Position numbers and translations under genes: made by a program. 37,893 nt of DNA from Eggerthellaceae bacterium (GTDB lineage: Bacteria > Actinomycetota > Coriobacteriia > Coriobacteriales > Eggerthellaceae): NCBI GenBank assembly GCA_910575165.1, contig CAJTDS010000012.1, positions 1 to 37,893 of the forward strand. Reading direction: 5' to 3'. Below, piece by piece: positions 16,129 through 23,685 of the stretch; the stretch's first letter is position 1, and each line of letters begins with the position of its first letter. A model generated the notes under the pieces. That model was given only the letters and a program-made list of their open reading frames with translations. It made no database searches and was not told the origin of the DNA.

Positions 16129-16965
16129 ATGATCACCATCGGATGCCATCTGTCCGCTGCTAAGGGCTATGCCGCCATGGCGCGCGACGCCGCCTCCATC
16201 GGCGCAAACACCTTCCAGTTCTTCACGCGCAACCCCCGCGGCGGCAAGGCCAAGGCACTCGACCCGCGCGACCTGGAGGCCTACCGGGCGGCTGCAGCCG
16301 AGGCGGGCATCACGCGCATCCTGGCCCACGCGCCCTACACGCTCAACCCCGCGTCATCGAAGCCGGAAACCGTCGCCTTCGCGCTGCAGACCCTGACCGA
16401 CGACCTGGCCCGCATGGACGAAGCCACGCCGAACCAGCTATACAACATGCACCCCGGCTGCCATGTGGGCCAAGGCACGGAAGCCGGCATCGCGCTGGTG
16501 GCCGACGCGCTCAACCAGGTGCTTCGGCCCGAGCTGACCACCACGCTGCTGCTGGAGACCATGGCTGGCAAAGGCTCGGAAATAGGCGGGGGCTTCGAAG
16601 AGCTTGCCGCCATTATAAACCGAGTGGAGCTGAGCGACCACGTAGGCGTATGCCTGGATACCTGCCATGTATGGGACGGCGGCTACGACGTTGCCGACAA
16701 CCTTGACGGCGTGCTCGAGGAGTTCGACCGCGTGGTCGGCCTTAACCGCCTGAAGGCCATCCACGTAAACGACAGCCTGAACCCTCTAGGCGCCCGCAAA
16801 GACCGCCACGCCCGCATAGGGGAAGGCCATATCGGCACCGAAGCCCTCTGCCGCGTAGTGAGCCACCCCGTCCTGCGCCATCTGCCCTTCTACCTGGAAA
16901 CGCCCCAGGACAACCTGCAAGGCTACGCCGCCGAGATCGCCCTGCTGCGCGAAGCAGCCGAATAG
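16129..16965 (+). CDS. nfo: Endonuclease IV (AP endonuclease)
   Basis: The 278-residue protein matches the AP endonuclease family 2 (TIM barrel with three zinc ions) over its full usual length. It cuts DNA 5' to abasic sites in base excision repair. Metal-site segments are visible in order: HAPYTLN, NMHPGCHVGQGTE, LLETMAGKGSEIGG, VCLDTCHVWDGGYD, HVNDSLNPLGARKDRHARIG, and the C-terminal LETPQDN. The ATG at 16129 follows aaggag. It stands alone, with a long hairpin at 17021 downstream. Confidence 0.96.
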   Translation: MITIGCHLSAAKGYAAMARDAASIGANTFQFFTRNPRGGKAKALDPRDLEAYRAAAAEAGITRILAHAPYTLNPASSKPETVAFALQTLTDDLARMDEATPNQLYNMHPGCHVGQGTEAGIALVADALNQVLRPELTTTLLLETMAGKGSEIGGGFEELAAIINRVELSDHVGVCLDTCHVWDGGYDVADNLDGVLEEFDRVVGLNRLKAIHVNDSLNPLGARKDRHARIGEGHIGTEALCRVVSHPVLRHLPFYLETPQDNLQGYAAEIALLREAAE

Positions 16966-17020
16966 CGAACCATTTCGACAGCTTCGGGTTTTCTTGCCCC
17001 AGCCCGCCGCCTTTCTTACC

Positions 17021-17086
17021 GAAACAGCGCATACCGGGCAGGTTCGCACGCTTTTCTGCACGAACCTGCCCGGTATGCGCTGTTTC
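17021..17086. repeat. Perfect 26-bp palindromic hairpin
   Basis: The arms at 17021-17046 and 17061-17086 are perfect complements, with a 14-nt loop containing ttttctgca. The stem is far longer than a terminator needs. The right half begins cttttctgcacgaa, which is shared with the hairpin at 22024-22085 and resembles the constant part of the family B arrays. It lies between nfo and the convergent flavoprotein gene and may also end both transcripts. Confidence 0.85.
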
Positions 17087-17169
17087 CCAACCGAAGCGCC
17101 CCGCAGAAACTCCACGGGGCGCATTTCTCGGTTGACCTTTAAGGTTTCGAAACTAGGCAGTAGCCGAAA

Positions 17170-18798
17170 CTACTCGGCAGCCGCCTCGTCGCTCGGCAGG
17201 CTTGCCGCATCAGCTGCAGCGTTCGCACCGGCAAGACGGCCGATGATGGAGTAGCCGCTCATGACGCACCAGTAGTCGCCGTTCATGATGCCGCCCGCCG
17301 CGCCCGGCACTGCGTACAGGCCGGCGATGGGAGTATCGGCTGTGCTAATAACCTGGGCATCGGTATTGATCTTCAGACCGCCGAAGGTAGCCATGATGCC
17401 GCCCACCACGGGAATCGCGTAGAACGGACCAGTCTCGATAGGAGCCGCCGGAAGCGTACCCACGTGGGGGAAGTCCAGCTGATCGGCCGTGCCCGCCTTC
17501 GCCGCCTCGTTGTACTCGGCAATGGTCCGAAGCATGGCGCTGGGGTTGAAGGCCACGCCGTCGGCAGTTTCGGCTACGATCTTGGCGCCCAGCTCTTCCA
17601 GCGTATCGGCCTGCACCACGGTCATGCCGCGCTCGATCATGTTGTCGATGCGGTCGCCGCCGACCACAGCAGCGTTGAAGAACGGCGTCTGGCGGATGAG
17701 CTCGCGCAGGGCCTCGTCCAAGATAAGGTAGGCGCGAGCCATGGGCTGCTGCATGACCTCCTGGTTCACCAGCGAAGAGCCCAAGCCCTCGTTCACAAAG
17801 CGCTTGCCATGCACGTTCACGTACACGCCCACGCACTGGATGGAGTGCTCGGTGGTGCCGTAGTACAGCACGTGCGCCTCGTCGATATCGGTCAGCGCCT
17901 CGTAGCCCTCCGGCGTGTCGATGCCGCCCAGGTAGTCCATGGGCCACGGCTGCGGGTGGCCGTAGAACGAGCCGAAGCTACGGGACAGCTGTCCGCCCAC
18001 TTCCACGCCCATTTTGATGCCCGAGCCGTCCAGATACGGAACGCACTGAGCCATGCCCAGGTCGGCGTGGCGGCCGATGTACTTCGTGCACATCTCCTTG
18101 TCGCACTGCCAACCGCCCGTGGCCAGAATGACCGCGCCGGCCTTGATGTCGTAGAGGCCCTCGGCGTCCTGCACGCGGATGCCCGTGGCACGACCGGTCT
18201 CGTCGGTGAGAATCTTCACGGCGCGGGTGCCGGTCAGCGTGGTGCCGCCCTTGTCGGTGAAGATCTGGCCGAACTGCTGCAGGTACTCGTCGGTGTAGCT
18301 CTTCGAACCCTCGGACGCATCGCGCTTGCCGCCCATCCACACATAGGGGCTGCCCGGGGCCAGCTCCTCGGTGGTCAAGCCCAGGCCGTCGATCCACTCC
18401 AGGTACGGGGCCCATCCGTCGACCACCAGTTGACCCAGGGCGTCGTCGGACATAGCGGCCTTCTTCTTCACCTCGGCCCAATCGGTGCCGAAACGAGGAC
18501 CGAACGCGCCGGCGGCGAAACGGCTGGTGCCGCCCACATTCTTTGACGCCTCGACCAGAATGACGTTGGCCCCGGCCTCAGCAGCGCTCACGGCCGCCGC
18601 CAAACCGCCGATACCGGCACCGGCGATGACCACGTCGCAGGTGTGCTTCGTCTCGTAGACGGGAGCGGCCTCTTCCGCCTCGGCGGCCGGCTGCTCGTTC
18701 GTGGCGCACCCGGCCAGCGCCCCCATGCCGGCCAGCGCCCCAACGCCAGCTGCCATCATGCCTGCTCCCTTTAGAAAGTCCCTACGCGTCTGCTCCAT
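17170..18798 (-). CDS. Exported FAD-dependent reductase paired with a cytochrome c
   Basis: The 542-residue protein starts with a Tat signal (RRDFLKG) and a lipobox-like LAGC, followed by FAD-binding segments GAGIGGLAAAVSAAEAG (near residue 60) and GGTSRFAAGAFG. Its C-terminus reads YAVPGAAGGIMNGDYWCVMSG in two overlapping blocks, where fumarate reductases have GGVHGxNR, so the fumarate-binding arginine motif is absent. It is a fumarate/urocanate/Cgr2-type single-subunit flavoprotein reductase, probably outside the membrane. It lies 167 bp downstream of a multihaem cytochrome gene on the same strand, its likely electron donor, as in cgr1-cgr2 of Eggerthella lenta. A gaagggaagggg site precedes the ATG. 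The acceptor is unknown. Confidence 0.88.
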   Translation of the reverse strand: MEQTRRDFLKGAGMMAAGVGALAGMGALAGCATNEQPAAEAEEAAPVYETKHTCDVVIAGAGIGGLAAAVSAAEAGANVILVEASKNVGGTSRFAAGAFGPRFGTDWAEVKKKAAMSDDALGQLVVDGWAPYLEWIDGLGLTTEELAPGSPYVWMGGKRDASEGSKSYTDEYLQQFGQIFTDKGGTTLTGTRAVKILTDETGRATGIRVQDAEGLYDIKAGAVILATGGWQCDKEMCTKYIGRHADLGMAQCVPYLDGSGIKMGVEVGGQLSRSFGSFYGHPQPWPMDYLGGIDTPEGYEALTDIDEAHVLYYGTTEHSIQCVGVYVNVHGKRFVNEGLGSSLVNQEVMQQPMARAYLILDEALRELIRQTPFFNAAVVGGDRIDNMIERGMTVVQADTLEELGAKIVAETADGVAFNPSAMLRTIAEYNEAAKAGTADQLDFPHVGTLPAAPIETGPFYAIPVVGGIMATFGGLKINTDAQVISTADTPIAGLYAVPGAAGGIMNGDYWCVMSGYSIIGRLAGANAAADAASLPSDEAAAE

Positions 18799-18965
18799 TT
18801 TTCCCCTTCCCTTCCTTGGGTTCAGAATCGGTCAGCCGCCCGGGCGCCCTGTGCGTCCGATTGAAACGGCTCAATCCGATTGGAATGCTTTCCTTGACCC
18901 GCCAGCTGCGGCCGATGTAAAGGCTTGTTCTCGCCAGCGGCTCGCCTCCAGCGGCTTCCTGCCTG

Positions 18966-19751
18966 CTAGTGACAGGTGTTGCACTCGTACACACCGGCAT
19001 GGTGGCACGAGATGCAGGTGGTCGCAGCGCCTGCGTCGACCTTGTGCTCGCTATGGCAGTCGGAGCACTTGATGTCCTCATGGCCTGCGGTAAGTCCCAT
19101 CACCTCGTGAGGATTCACCATGGTGCCGTTAGAGTCCACCAGCTCGGTCACGTCAGCGGTCAACGCCTTGAACTCGTCAGCGCTCATGTCGTGGCAACCG
19201 GAAGCCTGGCAGGTCTGCGCATCCACCGTGGTCTTCTTCAGCTTCTTGGGCATGGGACCTTCGGCAGTGGCGTCCTGGTGCACCGTGGACAGCGTCGACT
19301 CGTCGCTGTGGCAGGTGATGCAGGTGGCACCTGCCTGAGTTGCATGTGTGCAAGCCCGCAGCGAGCTGTCCTCGGTGGACGCCTGCTTGTCCTGGTGGCA
19401 CACCCCGCAATCGATGTCCATGCTCCACATGCTTGCGTCGGCGGGCGTAGTCGGCGCGTCCTCGGCCGCAGTGTCGGCACCCTTCGGCTCGTCGCTACTC
19501 GCCGGGGCGCTCGGTGCCGGCGCGCAGCTGAAACACACCAGGCAAAGAGCTGCCGTTGCCGCCACGATCAAGCACTTCGTCGCCTTGCTGCGTCGCGCGC
19601 TGGCCATCCGGGCCCCACTCTCATCTTCGCCAGCTGCGGCCAGCCCGGCTGTTTCAACCGTAGCCGCCACATGTTCGCCAGCGCAGCTGCAAGGCGCGAA
19701 ACCGTACGCTTCCCCGGCCGCCGCATGCCCCTGGCTTCCATCATGTTCCAT
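18966..19751 (-). CDS. Membrane-attached multihaem cytochrome c
   Basis: The 261-residue protein has a 48-residue polar N-terminus, one hydrophobic segment (residues about 57-74) and a haem domain. That domain has five CxxCH sites (CGVCH, CITCH, CSDCH, CISCH, and CNTCH at the very C-terminus) and one spaced CQASGCH (CX4CH), plus several free histidines as axial ligands. The outline resembles tetrahaem cytochromes of flavocytochrome c type. It would carry electrons from the quinol pool to the flavoprotein encoded downstream. The ATG at 19751 is chosen for the gggaggacacct site directly before it; a start at 19607 would place the hydrophobic stretch at the N-terminus like a normal signal peptide and is the main alternative. 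Confidence 0.82.
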   Translation of the reverse strand: MEHDGSQGHAAAGEAYGFAPCSCAGEHVAATVETAGLAAAGEDESGARMASARRSKATKCLIVAATAALCLVCFSCAPAPSAPASSDEPKGADTAAEDAPTTPADASMWSMDIDCGVCHQDKQASTEDSSLRACTHATQAGATCITCHSDESTLSTVHQDATAEGPMPKKLKKTTVDAQTCQASGCHDMSADEFKALTADVTELVDSNGTMVNPHEVMGLTAGHEDIKCSDCHSEHKVDAGAATTCISCHHAGVYECNTCH

Positions 19752-19944
19752 AGGTGTCCTCCCCTCTCTCATCCCAACGGGCTGCACCTTACTTCGTCGT
19801 TTGCCCCCTTGTCATCGAAGCAAAGTTGTGAAATTATGCATCAAACATTTTTTGGCGTTTCATCAGGCATTTTCGTTTTCGGAAAAGCCGAGGTCAGAAA
19901 ATTGCCTCACTAGTTTCTGGTGAGGGATGAGGGAGGGAAAAGGA

Positions 19945-21438
19945 ATGGATTTTCGCCTTCGGGGAACGTTCGAGAGGGCCCAAGAGGCCGTTTCGGGAGC
20001 TGCGACGGGGAGCCGTTTGCAGAAAAAACGCGACCGTATGAACGCATCCATGGTGCTAGGGCTGGCGCTGTGCCAGTGCTGGCTAACGCTGTGCTTCTTC
20101 GCGCCGCAGCTGTTCCCCGATAACCAGTCGACCAGCGTGTACGAGCTCTCTCTTCTTGTTACCGCCGTCAGCCTGCTACCAGGCGTGGTTGCTGCTCGCA
20201 AGATGGACGCGCTGCTCAATCGCAAGCAGCTAATCTACGGGTTCGCCGTCTGCGCAAGTTTGGGGACGCTGCTCATCCCCTTCTCCTCCGCGAACGGCGG
20301 CGTCGCCCTAGCCATCATGGTGCTGGCTGCCGTGCTGACCGGATGCGCCGGCGGATGGCTGTTCATCGCTTGGTACCGAGCCTTTTGCCGCGCCGACGAC
20401 CTAGCAGGATTCGTGCTGAGCGTTACCGTTCAGAGTGTCATTCTGTATGTGCTGACCAACCTGCTGCTGCCGCCGGCGCTCAGCCCCTGGCTCATGATGG
20501 CCGTGGCCTGCCTTATGCCGCTAGCCTCCGCCTTCTTGCTGTCAGGCTGCCCCGAGCCCACCGTCGAGGATTCGCTGTTCGACTACGATCTCCCCCATGT
20601 GCAGCCTATCCAACGGCGCGCCATCGTGCAGCTATGCGCCGGCATGTTCGTCATCAGCTTCGTAGACGAGTTCATGCGAAATCAGTATCTAGGCAGCACC
20701 GACTTGGTGTACTACTCCGGCACCGTAAACCTTATCGTGCTGGTGCTGAAGATTGTTTGCTCGGCACTTATCCTGGCAGCAATTTCCGAGCGGTCGCATA
20801 ACGTGCAGCTCATGTACAAGGCATCGTTTTTACTTACCATGATAGCCATCCTATTCATGCCTTATATGCACTCCGACCTGGGCTACGGCATCACGAACTT
20901 TGGTGCGTTCTTTTTCAAGATCATCGTAATGCTGGTAACCTTCAACTACTGCCGACGCTACCGCATTGCCCCAGTGCTGCTGTTCTCGATCACCCGCATT
21001 ATCTGGTCGCTCGACCTGTTCGTGGGCTTCTTCTTTTCGGAATGGGCTAACAGCCTTGCTGCGTCGGCGCCGACACTTCCAGGAGTCCTGTCGGTAGTAA
21101 TGGGCGTGGCCATCGTGGCGACGTACCTATTCGTGTTCACTTCGTCCGAAGGCGAAACTGCGCTGCTGAAGGAGGAGGGTCGCGAGGAGGCTGCAAGCCA
21201 GGCGGAACAAGAGGCGAAGTGCAGCCGCCTGACGCGGGTGGGCAAGCTGTCTGGCCGCGAATCCGACGTGCTCATCCTGGTAGCTCGGGGTCGGTCGACG
21301 CCGCGCATCCAAGACGAGCTGGGGCTTTCCAGCAACACTGTGAACACCCATATCCGCCATATCTACCAGAAGCTGGGCGTGCATTCCCGCCAAGAGCTGC
21401 TAGACCTGGTGGAGAAGACGGCCCCCGACGAGGAATAG
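19945..21438 (+). CDS. Membrane-anchored LuxR-family regulator
   Basis: The 497-residue protein has a 30-residue polar N-terminus, about 12 membrane segments and a C-terminal LuxR helix-turn-helix (LSGRESDVLILVARGRSTPR, then SNTVNTHIRHIYQKLGVHSR). It diverges from the cytochrome c/flavoprotein operon across 193 bp, so control of that operon is likely. The spacer is AT-richer than its surroundings and holds an inverted repeat cctcac / gtgagg (19905-19925) and a possible minus-strand -10 box, cataat (19833-19838), for the cytochrome gene. The ATG at 19945 is preferred to 19927 because gggagg lies about 10 bases before it. The signal sensed is unknown. Confidence 0.9.
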   Translation: MDFRLRGTFERAQEAVSGAATGSRLQKKRDRMNASMVLGLALCQCWLTLCFFAPQLFPDNQSTSVYELSLLVTAVSLLPGVVAARKMDALLNRKQLIYGFAVCASLGTLLIPFSSANGGVALAIMVLAAVLTGCAGGWLFIAWYRAFCRADDLAGFVLSVTVQSVILYVLTNLLLPPALSPWLMMAVACLMPLASAFLLSGCPEPTVEDSLFDYDLPHVQPIQRRAIVQLCAGMFVISFVDEFMRNQYLGSTDLVYYSGTVNLIVLVLKIVCSALILAAISERSHNVQLMYKASFLLTMIAILFMPYMHSDLGYGITNFGAFFFKIIVMLVTFNYCRRYRIAPVLLFSITRIIWSLDLFVGFFFSEWANSLAASAPTLPGVLSVVMGVAIVATYLFVFTSSEGETALLKEEGREEAASQAEQEAKCSRLTRVGKLSGRESDVLILVARGRSTPRIQDELGLSSNTVNTHIRHIYQKLGVHSRQELLDLVEKTAPDEE

Positions 21439-21486
21439 AACGACGAAGATTCGCCGATGCGCAGGCGCGTTGCGATGGCTTGCGTC

Positions 21487-21990
21487 CTACTTCTTGCGGG
21501 CGGCGCGGCGTTCGGCGAAGAACTCGCGCAGCAGGTTCGCACATTCCCCTTCCCGAACGCCCCCTTCCACGGCGAAGTTGTGGTTCAAGCGTTCGTCGGC
21601 GTTCACCTGGTAGAGCGACCCGAGCGCGCCGGCCTTGGGGTCGAAAGCGCCGAACACGCAGCGGTCCACGCGCGACTGGTGCATGAGCCCCGCGCACATG
21701 AGGCACGGCTCCAGCGTCACGTACACGGTGCACCCGGTGAGCCGCCACACACCCAAAGATTCGGCGGCAGCTTTCATGGCCAGGAATTCCGCATGGCCCG
21801 CCGGGTCGGCGTCGGTTTCGCGACGGTTGCAGGCGGCGGCGATCACGCGGGCCTCGGCGGTGGGCTGGCGCGTGCCAGGGTCGATCGGCTCGTACACCAC
21901 CACGGCCCCAATAGGTACCTCGCCCATCGAAGCAGCCTCCCGCGCCTGTCCAAGAGCCAGCTCCATATACGCTTCGTCGCTCAGGCGCAT
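21487..21990 (-). CDS. tadA: tRNA-specific adenosine deaminase
   Basis: The 167-residue protein is a zinc-dependent cytidine/deoxycytidylate deaminase-fold enzyme that converts adenosine 34 to inosine in tRNA-Arg(ACG). The catalytic HAE is at residues 66-68 and the zinc cysteines PCLMC at 95-99. An insertion (residues about 34-46, PIDPGTRQPTAEA) before the catalytic helix makes it slightly longer than usual. The gene converges on the LuxR gene ending at 21438, with only 48 bp between them. A tRNA-Ser gene lies just upstream on the same strand. Confidence 0.93.
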   Translation of the reverse strand: MRLSDEAYMELALGQAREAASMGEVPIGAVVVYEPIDPGTRQPTAEARVIAAACNRRETDADPAGHAEFLAMKAAAESLGVWRLTGCTVYVTLEPCLMCAGLMHQSRVDRCVFGAFDPKAGALGSLYQVNADERLNHNFAVEGGVREGECANLLREFFAERRAARKK

Positions 21991-22023
21991 GTTCTTAGCA
22001 CCCCCGATCCCTCTTCCCTGTCG

Positions 22024-22085
22024 AAGCCCGCATTATCGACAGGTTCATGCATTTTTCTGCACGAAACTACCGATAGTGCGGGCTT
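22024..22085. repeat. 62-bp imperfect palindrome related to 17021-17086
   Basis: Outer arms aagcccgcattatcg and cgatagtgcgggctt pair with one wobble. Pairing continues inward with a few mismatches to a T-rich tip, giving two halves of about 31 bases. The right half, ttttctgcacgaaac, repeats the loop and arm of the hairpin at 17021. It lies between tadA and tRNA-Ser. Confidence 0.75.
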
Positions 22086-22178
22086 TCCGCTAGCGCCGTA
22101 CGTCGACGGAGCTTGCAAACTCTTTCCCTGCACCCCACCAACGAACGGGCCGAGCGAACGCCCGGCCCGAGTGATAGC

Positions 22179-22266
22179 TGGCGGAGGAAGTAGGATTCGA
22201 ACCCACGGAACCTTGCGGCTCAACAGTTTTCAAGACTGCCGCCTTCAACCACTCGGCCATTCCTCC
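22179..22266 (-). tRNA. tRNA-Ser(UGA)
   Basis: The minus strand folds as a class II tRNA. The acceptor stem is ggaggaa / ttcctcc, the anticodon loop is cttgaaa with anticodon TGA, there is a long variable arm, and the T loop is ggttcgaatcc. CCA is encoded (22179-22181). The total length is 88 bases. Confidence 0.96.
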
Positions 22267-22333
22267 GCGTATGCAGCGCATAGTCTACCACACGTAGCTC
22301 CGCCCGTCCGAAGACAGGAGATCGGGGTTTGCC

Positions 22334-22478
22334 CTACTCCACCTCTTCCCGCAGCATGGACTCGTCGCCCAGGCGATAGCCTTCGCGCCAGACCGTTTGC
22401 AGGTAGCGCGGCTTGGAGGGGTCCTCTGTTCTGTTGAGAATCTTGCGCGCGAACACGGCGATGCTGGACGACTCGGGC
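22334..22478 (-). pseudogene. C-terminal remnant of an OmpR-family response regulator
   Basis: The minus strand reads open for about 48 codons to a TAG at 22334 and contains SSSIAVFARKILNRTEDPSK followed by PRYLQTVWREGYRLGD. This is the recognition-helix and wing end of OmpR/PhoB-type DNA-binding domains. The receiver domain and the first part of the winged helix are missing. The coding similarity stops exactly where the phased repeat array begins (22481), so the array or an event linked to it replaced the 5' part of the gene. Confidence 0.7.
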
Positions 22479-22480
22479 GG

Positions 22481-22830
22481 CGACGTTTCTGCACTCCTCC
22501 ATGTAACGAACGACGTTTATGGCAGAAAATACTGTAATAGAAGACGTTTATGCACGATTTCCTGTAACCGATGACGTTTATGGCACGTTTCGGCTGCCAT
22601 AACCGTCATCGGTTACACGCGGGCCCGCAGAAACGGGATCGGTTGCAGGCGGGGAGCGCGCGGAAACGGCATCACTTGCATGGGAGAGGGCAAAAGCCGC
22701 TTCGGATACCGGCGGGCGCGCGGAAGTGGGATCCGTTACACGCGGACCCGCAGAAACGGGATCGGTTGCAGGCGAGCGCGTCGAAACGGGCTCGGGCGCC
22801 AGAAGACACACAGAAACGGCTCCGGTTACA
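22481..22830. repeat. Phased 30-31 bp repeat array with central dyad (family B, copy 1)
   Basis: Four forward units begin gacgttt at 22482, 22512, 22543 and 22573 (spacing 30, 31, 30) and carry the word tgtaaccgatgacg. The last runs into a hairpin with 23-nt arms (22563-22585 and 22595-22617, one mismatch) and a 9-nt loop. Inverted units follow, with ggttgca-like words ending at 22617, 22647, 22680, 22710, 22740, 22770, 22801 and 22830. Each inverted unit has the constant word cgcagaaacgg. No open reading frame explains the period. Confidence 0.85.
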
Positions 22831-23172
22831 GGCCACCGGACGCATTCGGCACCTGCAACGAGAAACTGAACGCAATCGGCGCCCGATGCGTTGGAGCGGG
22901 AGGCCGCCCACGGCACGCCGCACCTCGGGAACGCAACCCTCGCAACGACCGGCCCTTCGGTGCTTCTGCGCGTGAAAAAAGCGGCCCGCCCCGAAGGACA
23001 GACCGCTTGGTTGTCGGCCGCAGGGCCGCAGGGCTGCGGGCCTCTGAGGAAACCCGCGGCCCGCAGCCAGCGACTCGCAACTCGTGTTACGGCTTGCGAA
23101 CACCGCCGCCAGATCGGCGCGCGTGCAACCACCCTCGCTCGCAGACGCGGCGCAAACGCGGGGTAACCGATT
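22831..23172. other. Gene-free spacer and 3' untranslated region with two hairpins
   Basis: No gene is apparent. The left part fades out of the repeat array. The right part is the 3' region of the minus-strand operon and contains an 11-bp stem (23032-23042 with 23058-23068) before the terminator at 22979-23008. Confidence 0.5.
22979..23008 (-). terminator. Intrinsic terminator of the cytochrome-molybdoenzyme operon
   Basis: On the minus strand a 13-bp stem with a few G-U pairs closes on a ttcg tetraloop and is followed by six T residues (complement of 22974-22979). It lies about 165 bp past the stop codon at 23173. Confidence 0.85.
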
Positions 23173-23676
23173 CTAGGCGTTTACCGCAGCAATGAGCGCC
23201 GCCAGAGTGGTGCCGCTCACGCCGACATTAGCGATAGCGCCGCCGCCAGCCGTGTTGGAAGCGCACGCGCAGCCCACCATCACCGTCGAGCCGTCGCCTG
23301 AGGCCAGCTCATCTACGGTCCCCAGCACCGAGCCGTCAGGCCCGGTCACCAGCACCGGCTCGCCGGATGCGGCCACGCTGTACTGGGGCAGCGACGAGCA
23401 CAGCACCGCCGAGGCCTTCGTAAACACCGCGCGAACCACGTCGTTGGTGGTGGTCATTTCCTGGCTGAACAGGAACGCACCGTCTATCGGCGACGCCACG
23501 CTCTTCCCCGCCGCAGTCGCAGCCGCAACCGAGTCGGCGCCGGCCACAGCCGCGTTGTCCGCAACAGGGGCCGCTACCGCAGGAGCCACTACCACCGCAG
23601 CGCCCGAGCCGGCCAGCAGAATGGCCGCCGAAGCAACGCCCGCCACTTTCATGTTCACGGTCTTTTCCATAGTCAT
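23173..23676 (-). CDS. Small secreted protein of unknown function
   Basis: The 167-residue protein has an N-terminal signal sequence (basic start, hydrophobic VAGVASAAILLAGSGAAVVV, then AVAAPVADN with a likely cleavage site). The mature part is Ala/Gly/Val-rich and contains ASGEPVLVTGPDGSVLGTV and a GCACAS cysteine pair. I do not recognise a family. The ATG at 23676 has aggag 6 bases upstream; that site overlaps the stop codon of the preceding gene, so translation is probably coupled to the trihaem molybdoenzyme. A role as an accessory or partner protein of that enzyme is inferred from the coupling alone. Confidence 0.75.
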   Translation of the reverse strand: MTMEKTVNMKVAGVASAAILLAGSGAAVVVAPAVAAPVADNAAVAGADSVAAATAAGKSVASPIDGAFLFSQEMTTTNDVVRAVFTKASAVLCSSLPQYSVAASGEPVLVTGPDGSVLGTVDELASGDGSTVMVGCACASNTAGGGAIANVGVSGTTLAALIAAVNA

Positions 23677-23685
23677 CGTCAACTC

